Shown here piece by piece: positions 1 through 5,372 of a stretch of 5,448 bases of DNA. The translations under genes were made by a program, and so were the position numbers. Below the pieces are notes generated by a model. It did not search any database. It had not been told where the DNA came from and worked only from the letters and a program-made list of their open reading frames with translations. Position 1 is the first letter of the stretch, and each line of letters begins with the position of its first letter. Origin of the DNA: an uncultured Mycoplasmatota bacterium (lineage in GTDB: Bacteria > Bacillota_I > Bacilli_A > RF39 > UBA660); contig CAMYTM010000053.1 in assembly GCA_947297555.1 (NCBI GenBank), positions 1 through 5,448 of the forward strand, written 5' to 3'.

Positions 1-736
1 GCTCTCCTTCTTTTTTATGTACCATTAATTCTTGTTGAAAACGTCCCGTAACCCCTAAACTAGAAGTATAACTTTTTATTGTGGTACCACCAAGTTCCAT
101 GGCTCTTTTAATAATCTTAGCAGAACTTTCTACTATATTTTTAGCATCACTTTCTGTAATCTCACATCCTTTTTTAAAAGGATAAATCCCAGATGCAAAC
201 AAAACTTCATTCGCATAGATATTGCCAAGACCACTAATAATCGTTTGGTCTAAAAGAAGAGTTTTAATGGCAATACTTTTATTTTGAAATTTTTCTAAAA
301 GATAAGCACTTGTTAATTCCTTTTCTCCTGGTTCAAAGCCTTGTTTTTGAATCGCTTTATTTGTATCTAGTTCTTCTTTTTTTATTAAATTCATTCGCCC
401 GAATTTACGAGTATCATGATACCTTAAATCTGTATTATCTTGAAATGTAAAAATGACATGCTCATGCTTCTCTATTTCTTCATTTTCTCTTTTCAAGAAA
501 AATTTACCTTCCATACGTAGATGACTTAGCAAATAATGGTCCTCTAGTTCAAAAATCAACCATTTTCCTCGTCTTTTAATATCTATAAATTCATTATTTT
601 TTAACACACCTTTAAATTCATGTATATCGGACTCAATCATTTTTTCATAAAGTACTTGAACATTTTTAATTTTTTTATATAAAATTTGTTTTTTCAATGT
701 ATTTCGTACGGTTTCTACTTCTGCTATTTCTGGCAC
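1..736 (-). CDS. mutM: Formamidopyrimidine-DNA glycosylase (MutM/Fpg), C-terminus cut by window edge
   Basis: This is a bifunctional base-excision-repair enzyme that removes oxidised purines such as 8-oxoguanine and nicks the abasic site by beta/delta elimination. 245 codons are present of a family length near 270-280. I chose the GTG at 736-734 because it gives the obligatory MPE start (Pro2 becomes the N-terminal nucleophile, Glu3 the acid) and has GAGGAG 8 nt upstream. Visible motifs are RRGKW with the catalytic Lys58, HLRMEGKF (about 72-79), LRYHDTRKFGR (104-114), the helix-two-turn-helix GLGNIYANE (169-177), and GGTTIKSY followed by FQQELMVH (216-240). The frame leaves the window at KKEGE, just before the expected C-terminal CxxC...CxxC zinc finger, so that finger cannot be checked. 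It starts 2 nt after the stop of the upstream hydrolase, and its Shine-Dalgarno lies inside that gene, so translation is probably coupled. The GTG start may lower expression. Identification is secure. Confidence 0.96.
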   Translation of the reverse strand, partial: MPEIAEVETVRNTLKKQILYKKIKNVQVLYEKMIESDIHEFKGVLKNNEFIDIKRRGKWLIFELEDHYLLSHLRMEGKFFLKRENEEIEKHEHVIFTFQDNTDLRYHDTRKFGRMNLIKKEELDTNKAIQKQGFEPGEKELTSAYLLEKFQNKSIAIKTLLLDQTIISGLGNIYANEVLFASGIYPFKKGCEITESDAKNIVESSAKIIKRAMELGGTTIKSYTSSLGVTGRFQQELMVHKKEGE

Positions 737-738
737 TT

Positions 739-1479
739 TTAATACTCCTCACTTAAATATTCTTCTAATATTTTATGATTATCCATTATAGAATGGGCTA
801 TTTCCTTATTTCCAACAAAACGAATATGCCATGGTTCATAGTTATATTTGGTTATTTTTTCTTTTCCTTTTGGATAACGAAGAATAAATCCAAAATTTGC
901 ACAATTATCTTTTAAAAAATAATAAAAATCATCTAGTCGTTCGTCAAAACCAGATAGCCACTCATCTTCTTTTTTTAAACAAATATCAATGGCTAGTCCT
1001 AATTCATGTTCACTAAAACCTGGCTTAGCAACATGTTCTCTTACATATTCGCTTCCTTCTTCTTGTTCTATTTTTTGATAAATTTTTTCTTGCAATTCTT
1101 TACTACGATAAGCACTTTCTACTTCAGCATCATAGCCATTTTCATATAGAAATTTTTTAAACACTTGCCAAGAAAGATAGGTATTTTCTTCCATATTGCT
1201 ATCATTTACGCATTTCGAATACTTAGAATGATACTCTACTATTTTGTAATTACAAGGGTATTGTATTGCAAAATCCCTATTTACTAAACATAAATATTTA
1301 TGGCAAGAAGAAATAAGCCAATCAAAAAGATAACTTTCACCTTCTATTTCTGGATGAAATTGCACACCTAGTAATAAACTTCCATTTTTCGTGTATTCGA
1401 TTGTTTCATAGACGCCATCCTCTGATACAGCACTTACTTTTAAATAATGGGGAACTCTTGCTATAGCCATTCCATGCAA
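739..1479 (-). CDS. Downstream part of the fusion: end of C26 domain plus complete M15B (VanY-like) carboxypeptidase domain
   Basis: This is the same frame after the internal TGA, taken from the first possible alternative start, a TTG at 1479 that really encodes Leu in SLHGMAIA. It has no convincing Shine-Dalgarno, so it is probably not an independent start; the frame itself is open from 1734. It holds the second half of the amidotransferase domain with GVQFHPE, then the full M15B domain beginning near LVNRDFAIQYPCNYKIVEYHSKYS. That domain has the SAYRS, SEHELGLAID and YEPWHIRFVG motifs of D-Ala-D-Ala or L,D-carboxypeptidases. All zinc ligands and the catalytic Glu are kept. If the gene is really broken, a free M15B domain could only come from reinitiation, for example at the ATG at 1194, which also lacks an obvious ribosome binding site and would lose the start of the domain. 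Confidence 0.55.
   Translation of the reverse strand: MHGMAIARVPHYLKVSAVSEDGVYETIEYTKNGSLLLGVQFHPEIEGESYLFDWLISSCHKYLCLVNRDFAIQYPCNYKIVEYHSKYSKCVNDSNMEENTYLSWQVFKKFLYENGYDAEVESAYRSKELQEKIYQKIEQEEGSEYVREHVAKPGFSEHELGLAIDICLKKEDEWLSGFDERLDDFYYFLKDNCANFGFILRYPKGKEKITKYNYEPWHIRFVGNKEIAHSIMDNHKILEEYLSEEY
745..750 (-). promoter_or_regulatory. Shine-Dalgarno for mutM, inside the preceding gene
   Basis: On the minus strand GAGGAG lies 8 nt upstream of the GTG start codon of mutM. It falls within the last Ser-Glu-Glu-Tyr codons of the C26-M15B gene. It supports the GTG as the true start. Because the site is embedded in the upstream coding region, ribosomes finishing that gene may help initiate mutM. 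Early termination at the internal TGA of that gene could therefore affect mutM translation. Confidence 0.8.
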
Positions 1480-1734
1480 ACTTACGACATTTAAAGTATC
1501 TTTCTTTACAATTTCATAAAGTAAACTATTATTCTCTATCTTTATTTTATGTCTTGCTTTTATGATAGAATCTTCTTCCTTTGTAACTACATGAAAATGA
1601 ATATTTCCTTCTTCTAATTTTTTTAAATACGGATTTTTCTCTTTATTGGCATCATAAGTTTCTTGATATGTTTTAGAAGAATCTGTTTCTTGTTCTTCAT
1701 ATACACTTAGAGCAGTAGCAAGTACTTGAGCACC

Positions 1735-1737
1735 TCA
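1735..1737 (-). other. In-frame TGA codon next to the amidotransferase nucleophile
   Basis: Codon 91 of the fusion gene reads TGA between TGT (Cys90) and GGT-GCT-CAA (Gly-Ala-Gln), inside the nucleophile elbow. The family residue at this place is often Arg (GICRGMQ-type), one C-to-T change away from CGA. Trp also occurs there in some class I amidotransferase-fold enzymes, such as the CWGAQ of MetA. All seven other Trp codons in the window are TGG, which argues against general TGA=Trp decoding. The codon lies in the 5' arm of a 5-bp hairpin (1726-1738). Confidence 0.9.
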
Positions 1738-2007
1738 ACAAATTCGTAAAAAAGGCTGAGGATTTTGTATCGCATCTTTTATAATCGGGATATACTCCTT
1801 TAAGATTTTATTTCCACCAGGCCATAAATAACCATCGCAGATAGAAAAAAATGATTCTACGTCTCCTAGAATACCAATAGGAATACCTCCACTTTTTTCA
1901 ATTTTCTCACTATACATAGATACAAAATTTGCTTTATCTTGATAAGGATCAGTTTCATGATAAATAAATGTAGGCACAATTCCTATTACTGGTTTTTTCT
2001 TAAACAT
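1735..2007 (-). CDS. N-terminal fragment of the C26 amidotransferase domain, ending at the internal TGA
   Basis: Under standard termination this frame yields only 90 residues, starting at the ATG at 2007 with AAGGAG as ribosome binding site. It contains the first strand KPVIGIVPT, the segment SGGIPIGILG and the DGYLWPGG loop typical of the C26/PuuD-like amidotransferase fold. It stops directly after the predicted nucleophile Cys90. The His and Glu of the triad and the whole M15 domain are lost, so this fragment should be inactive and unlikely to fold. One deviation from the usual GxCxG elbow is Arg88 where Gly is normal. It is best treated as part of the larger gene rather than as an independent protein. 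Confidence 0.6.
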   Translation of the reverse strand: MFKKKPVIGIVPTFIYHETDPYQDKANFVSMYSEKIEKSGGIPIGILGDVESFFSICDGYLWPGGNKILKEYIPIIKDAIQNPQPFLRIC

Positions 2008-2513
2008 AATTTTTCTCCTTTTTCATTACTATTTTCTTTATTTATCATTTTTACTAATTTATCAAATTCGATAAAATTCTTTTTATAAGGAACATGAATA
2101 AAAATAACTTTAGTATGCTTTCTTACACTATTTAAATATTTTAAAACATGATAATAAGCATAGTTACAATAAGATGTTCCTGGATTTCTACTTATTTTAT
2201 AAGATATCTGATTTTCCTTAAAAAAACACATTAGTTCTTCTAATAAGAAATTTGTTTCTAAAATATTCTGCTTTTGTTTACACATTATTTCTATACTTAA
2301 TTGTTTTAATAATGGCTTTTGACCAAACATAATAACATAATCATATTCTTTTTTAAACACCCTTTTGATTTCACTCTTAATCGTCGAATAGTCATTTGTA
2401 AAAAGAAATTTGGAATAAACATTCGATATCATTTCTAACAAAATAGCCGAACTATTTTCAATATTTCTAGAAGGAATTTTAAATCCTGTAAACAAAATTC
2501 TATTTTGTCTCAT
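1986..2513 (-). CDS. Divergent pyroglutamyl-peptidase I-like (C15) protein
   Basis: This 175-residue protein resembles pyroglutamyl peptidase I, a cytosolic cysteine peptidase that removes N-terminal 5-oxoproline. It has the first-strand motif RILFTGF (5-11), YDYVIMFGQ (57-65), Cys116 in PGTSYCN, and His140 in IFIHVPY. The Cys-His spacing of 24 residues equals that of Bacillus Pcp (Cys144, His168). Glu75 is a candidate for the triad Glu. It is shorter than the usual 200-215 residues: the stretch between the Glu and the Cys is about 22 residues shorter, the IPDN-type segment is missing, and the GFDPFGG pocket motif reads GFKIPSR. Substrate specificity may therefore differ from classical Pcp. 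I prefer the ATG at 2513, which has AAGGA 5 nt upstream and gives the family-typical N-terminus; a GTG at 2534 would add seven residues. It overlaps polA by 14 nt and the next gene by 22 nt, which indicates coupled translation. Confidence 0.78.
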   Translation of the reverse strand: MRQNRILFTGFKIPSRNIENSSAILLEMISNVYSKFLFTNDYSTIKSEIKRVFKKEYDYVIMFGQKPLLKQLSIEIMCKQKQNILETNFLLEELMCFFKENQISYKISRNPGTSYCNYAYYHVLKYLNSVRKHTKVIFIHVPYKKNFIEFDKLVKMINKENSNEKGEKLCLRKNQ

Positions 2514-5085
2514 ACCAATCCTTACCGTAATCACTGCTCACTTTAAGTGGAACAGATAACTTAATAGCATTTGTCATTTTTTCAGTCACTATTTTAGTAA
2601 CAATTTCTTTTTCGCTTTCTAATAAATCGATAATCAACTCATCATGAACTTGAATTACTAATTTACTTTTAATATTTTGATGCTCAAACTCATCATATAT
2701 TTCTATCATCGCTTTTTTAATGATATCCGCACTAGTTCCTTGAATAGGTGTATTTAATGCAATCCTTTCTCCGGCTTGTCGTACCATATAATTGCTAGCA
2801 TTTAACTCTTCAATTACTCTTTTTCGATTAAACAATGTTTTAACAGAACCATTTTTATAGGCTTCAGCAACAATTTCATCCATATAGTTTTTTACACCTG
2901 GATAAAGTTCATAATACTTTTCAATAAAATGTTTGGCTTCACTCGCACTAATTTCTAAATTTTCTCCTAAACCAAATCCACTGATTCCATAAACAATGCC
3001 AAAAATAACGGCTTTAGCGGTAGAGCGCATTTGTTTTGTAACAGCAATTTCTGGTATACCATGTATATCTGCAGCAACTTTAGTATGAATGTCAATATTA
3101 CTATTAAAAGCATCAATTAATTCTTGACATTTAGAAATATGAGCAAGTATACGAAGTTCTATTTGAGAATAATCAGCACTTAAAAAACAATCATTGGTAG
3201 GCAAAAAGGCTTTTCTTATTTTTCTTCCCCCTTCGTCTCGTACAGGAATATTCTGAATATTAGGTTCTACCGAAGAAAGCCTACCTGTTCTAGTTAAAGT
3301 TTGTTTAAAAATAGTATGGACTTTACCATCCTCCTGAATGAAGTTTTCTAGTCCTTCTACATAAGTAGAATAGATTTTAGAAATATTACGATATTCTAAT
3401 ACTTTTTCAATTACTGGATGACTTCCTAGTAATTTGTGCATGACTTTTACATCTGTTTTATATCCTTTTTGGGTTTTAACTCCACCTGGTAATCCTAATT
3501 TTAAAAACAAAATCTCCCCTAATTGTTTAGTACTTGCTATATTAAATTCTTCTCCCACTAAATTATAAATATCATTAGATACACGATCAATTTTTACTTT
3601 TAATTCACCCTTCATTTCTTCTAGAATTTGTTTATCTAATTTTACTCCAGTAAGTTCCATATCAGCAAGCACGCTTAAAAGTGGCATTTCGATAGACTTA
3701 TATAAATCATACATTTCTTCTCTTTTTAATTCTATAATAAATTTTTCGGTTGTTGATAAAATGAATTTACTTTTTAATAGCATATCTTGTTTTACTTTTT
3801 CTAATTCGTAATTATTTTTTGCAATTGTATCTTCATATAAATCAACATCATAACCATCTGGCTTCATAAGATAGGATAAATCATCTTTAATAGTATAATT
3901 TAAAAGATAAGAAGATAACATTAAATCCTCTTCAACTTTAGGTGCCTTCTCTCCTATTTTATGAAGAGCCACTATGTTTTTCTTTTGATCAAAAGTATAT
4001 ATCGTTTTTCCATTCAGACAAAGAAGCACCTCTTTTATCAAATCTTTTTTTATAAAATAAGTATTATTTTTATCTGCAATAGCCATGCCCAAAATATTCC
4101 CAATATGATAATTAGCATTATCTATTTCAATATAATAAGAAATTCTATCATCTAATTCTATTTCTTCTACATTCTTTACTTCTATATAATTTTCTATAAC
4201 AGGGGAAGATTCCTTTTTATTCATTTTCTTTAAAAAAGAATAAAACTCTAATTCTTCATATAAAGAATATAATACATCTCCAGTAGCGGATTCTCCTTCA
4301 TATTTTAAATCCTCTAAAGATTCAATTTCTAAAGGAACTTCATTATAGATAGTTGCTATTTCTTTACTAATGAAAGCCATTTCTTTATCTAACAATAGTT
4401 TTTCTTTCAATTTTCCTTTAATATCTTCTATGTGCTCATAAATGCCTTCAATTGTTTTATAGGTAGCCAGTAAATTTAAAGCCGTTTTTTCTCCAATCCC
4501 TTTTACTCCAGGAATATTATCTGAAGAATCTCCTGCTAGTGCTTTTAAATCGATAACGTTAATAGGTTCTATTTTATATTCTGCAAAAAAAGTAATTGGA
4601 TTATAACGAACGTGCCCCTTTTGTTTTAATAACTTAATATCTACTTGTTCGTTGATTAATTGTAACAAATCTTTGTCACTAGATACAATTGTAGCAATAA
4701 AATTGTCATCTTCTACCACTTTTTTAGAAAGTGTCCCGATGATATCATCTGCTTCATAAGGGGCAAATTCAAAATGACAAATTCCCATAGCATCTAAAAT
4801 TTTTCTGGCATAAGGCATTTGCTTAATTAAATCATCTGGTGTTTCTTTTCTTCCATCTTTATAAAAAGCATATTTTTCTGCTCTAAAATTTTTACCTACA
4901 TCAAAAGCAACAGCAATGTATTCTGGATTTTCTTCTTCAATGATTTTATGCATCATAGAAACAAAACCGTATAAGGCATTGGTTGGAAATCCTTTTGAAT
5001 TTCGCATGATGGTTCCTGAGTATGCTGTAGCATAATAACTCCTAAACAATAAATTGTTTCCATCCACTAATATTAACTTCTTCAT
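2500..5085 (-). CDS. polA: DNA polymerase I (5'-3' nuclease and polymerase active, proofreading domain vestigial)
   Basis: This is a full-length 861-residue family A polymerase acting in Okazaki-fragment maturation and repair synthesis. Residues 1 to about 290 are the 5' nuclease: VDGNN (Asp8), FDVGKNFR (61-68), YEADDIIGTL (110-119), VSSDKDLLQL (134-143) and GDSSDNIPGVKGIGEKTA (185-202, helix-hairpin-helix). Residues about 300-460 match the 3'-5' exonuclease fold, but the first catalytic Asp is Tyr318 and the second Asp site appears to be Lys368, as in exonuclease-dead Bacillus enzymes. The polymerase domain has TGRLSSVEPNIQNIP (600-614), motif A DYSQIELR (638-645), the O helix RSTAKAVIFGIVYG (687-700) and motif C VHDEL (813-817). 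The usually conserved Asn of the O helix is Ile694; Lys691, Phe695 and Tyr699 are kept. The ATG at 5085 has GGAGG 6 nt upstream, preceded by an extended -10 promoter. The stop is TAG. It heads the operon that includes mutM. Confidence 0.98.
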   Translation of the reverse strand: MKKLILVDGNNLLFRSYYATAYSGTIMRNSKGFPTNALYGFVSMMHKIIEEENPEYIAVAFDVGKNFRAEKYAFYKDGRKETPDDLIKQMPYARKILDAMGICHFEFAPYEADDIIGTLSKKVVEDDNFIATIVSSDKDLLQLINEQVDIKLLKQKGHVRYNPITFFAEYKIEPINVIDLKALAGDSSDNIPGVKGIGEKTALNLLATYKTIEGIYEHIEDIKGKLKEKLLLDKEMAFISKEIATIYNEVPLEIESLEDLKYEGESATGDVLYSLYEELEFYSFLKKMNKKESSPVIENYIEVKNVEEIELDDRISYYIEIDNANYHIGNILGMAIADKNNTYFIKKDLIKEVLLCLNGKTIYTFDQKKNIVALHKIGEKAPKVEEDLMLSSYLLNYTIKDDLSYLMKPDGYDVDLYEDTIAKNNYELEKVKQDMLLKSKFILSTTEKFIIELKREEMYDLYKSIEMPLLSVLADMELTGVKLDKQILEEMKGELKVKIDRVSNDIYNLVGEEFNIASTKQLGEILFLKLGLPGGVKTQKGYKTDVKVMHKLLGSHPVIEKVLEYRNISKIYSTYVEGLENFIQEDGKVHTIFKQTLTRTGRLSSVEPNIQNIPVRDEGGRKIRKAFLPTNDCFLSADYSQIELRILAHISKCQELIDAFNSNIDIHTKVAADIHGIPEIAVTKQMRSTAKAVIFGIVYGISGFGLGENLEISASEAKHFIEKYYELYPGVKNYMDEIVAEAYKNGSVKTLFNRKRVIEELNASNYMVRQAGERIALNTPIQGTSADIIKKAMIEIYDEFEHQNIKSKLVIQVHDELIIDLLESEKEIVTKIVTEKMTNAIKLSVPLKVSSDYGKDWYETK

Positions 5086-5091
5086 TTACTT

Positions 5092-5096
5092 CCTCC
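5092..5096 (-). promoter_or_regulatory. Strong Shine-Dalgarno of polA
   Basis: The minus strand reads GGAGGAAGTAA directly before the ATG of polA, placing GGAGG 6 nt from the start codon. The match and spacing are close to ideal and fix the start at 5085. The site follows the GCGA-loop inverted repeat with no gap, so folding of that repeat could influence ribosome access. Confidence 0.85.
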
Positions 5097-5110
5097 ATAT
5101 ATCGCTATAT
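5097..5110 (-). promoter_or_regulatory. Small inverted repeat with GCGA loop at the polA transcript 5' end
   Basis: The minus strand carries ATATA-GCGA-TATAT, which a U-G pair extends to six base pairs around a GNRA-type tetraloop. It begins about 7 nt after the -10 element, at the expected transcription start, and ends where the Shine-Dalgarno begins. It could be a 5' stem-loop that protects the mRNA or tunes initiation, or an operator dyad for a regulator such as the adjacent XRE protein. The arms are only A/T pairs, so chance is possible. Confidence 0.4.
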
Positions 5111-5116
5111 AAATCC

Positions 5117-5125
5117 ATTATAACA
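5117..5125 (-). promoter_or_regulatory. Extended -10 promoter for polA and the downstream operon
   Basis: The minus strand shows TGTTATAAT, a perfect TATAAT with the extended TGn element. No good -35 hexamer is seen at 17 nt spacing, which is usual for extended -10 promoters. Transcription would start near 5110, leaving a leader of roughly 25 nt before the polA ATG. No other clear promoter lies further downstream in the operon, so this one probably also drives the two hydrolase genes and mutM. Confidence 0.7.
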
Positions 5126-5140
5126 TGTAATTTTCTAAAT

Positions 5141-5175
5141 AAAAGAAAAAGAACTAGTACTTTTAACAGGTTCTT
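5141..5175 (-). terminator. Rho-independent terminator of the XRE regulator gene
   Basis: On the minus strand AAGAAC (5175-5170) pairs with GTTCTT (5154-5149). Two further pairs lie inside after a small internal loop, and the run TTTTTCTTTT follows. The first stem base is the T of the regulator's TGA stop codon, a very compact arrangement. The stem is AT-rich and of moderate strength, so some readthrough into polA is likely. Confidence 0.65.
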
Positions 5176-5372
5176 CATACTTTACTTTGTTTTTTTAATT
5201 CTAAATTCAAATGACAAACGTATACTATCCTTAAAAACATTTCTAATGGTATTTTATTGGTATTAGTTTCGTATCTAGAATATTGCTGTTGTGTTATTCC
5301 TAACTTATTTGCTAATTCTTTTTGCGTGTATCCCACTTCTGTTCTTATCTTTTTTAAGTTAATATTACTCAT
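5175..5372 (-). CDS. Small XRE-family (Cro/CI-type) helix-turn-helix regulator
   Basis: This is a 65-residue single-domain DNA-binding protein. INLKKIRTEVGYTQKELANKLGITQQQYSRYETNTNKIPLEMFLRIVYVCHLNL (4-57) is a nearly complete HTH_3 domain, with TQKELANKLG and ITQQQYSRYE as the two motif helices. There is no ligand-binding or dimerisation domain beyond the short C-terminal tail LELKKQSKV. I chose the ATG at 5372, which has AGGA 9 nt upstream and gives a start typical of small XRE proteins. Alternatives in the same frame are an ATG at 5408 and a GTG at 5429, the latter giving 84 residues; an in-frame stop lies at 5436-5438. The stop is TGA, followed four codons later by TAA. It precedes polA in the same direction but is separated by a terminator and by polA's own promoter. 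Its target is unknown; autoregulation or action at the nearby inverted repeat are guesses. Confidence 0.85.
   Translation of the reverse strand: MSNINLKKIRTEVGYTQKELANKLGITQQQYSRYETNTNKIPLEMFLRIVYVCHLNLELKKQSKV

Larger units (their letters stand above)
739..2007 (-). pseudogene. Class I glutamine amidotransferase (C26)-VanY-type M15B carboxypeptidase fusion, interrupted by in-frame TGA
   Basis: If codon 91 (TGA) is read as an amino acid, this is one 422-residue two-domain protein. Residues 1 to about 235 form a class I glutamine amidotransferase/peptidase C26 domain (gamma-glutamyl hydrolase-like): CDGYLWPGG, nucleophile Cys90 in RIC-x-GAQ, and catalytic His218 and Glu220 in GVQFHPE. Residues about 240-422 form a VanY/LdcB-like M15B zinc carboxypeptidase: SAYRS (298-302), SEHELGLAID with ligands His334 and Asp341, and EPWHI with base Glu391 and ligand His394. 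No signal peptide or membrane segment is seen at the start MFKKKPVIGIVPT, so it is probably cytosolic, as in VanXY-type enzymes. The ATG at 2007 has AAGGAG upstream and overlaps the preceding gene by 22 nt. The frame is otherwise intact, so a very recent nonsense mutation, a base error or recoding are all possible. Substrate is unknown; muropeptide or other gamma-glutamyl peptides are an inference. Confidence 0.8.

Noticed and set aside
1735..1737. Genetic code with TGA as Trp (Mycoplasma-type) in this organism
   Set aside because: All seven Trp codons in the supported genes are TGG, and the XRE gene ends in TGA. In an AT-rich TGA=Trp genome most Trp codons would be TGA. The XRE stop is weak evidence alone, because a TAA follows four codons later.
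1690..1737. TGA as a selenocysteine codon
   Set aside because: The downstream sequence shows no convincing bacterial SECIS-type stem-loop at the expected distance, and the nucleophile Cys is already present one codon earlier.
2514..2534. GTG start at 2534 for the C15-like gene
   Set aside because: The ATG at 2513 has a good AAGGA site and gives the family-typical N-terminus; the GTG would increase the polA overlap to 35 nt.
3280..3282. AGG reassigned to Met, as reported in some uncultured Bacilli
   Set aside because: AGG encodes the invariant Arg of TGRLSS in PolA and the conserved Arg of LRYHD in MutM, so it is Arg here.
3961..4155. Plus-strand open frame of 64 codons inside polA
   Set aside because: It is antisense to the polA exonuclease-like region, shows a low-complexity Ile/Phe/Tyr composition expected of antisense AT-rich DNA, and has no family motif.
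5054..5266. Plus-strand open frame of 70 codons across the polA promoter
   Set aside because: It runs antisense over the polA start, promoter, terminator and XRE gene, which explain the sequence better; no recognisable protein motif.
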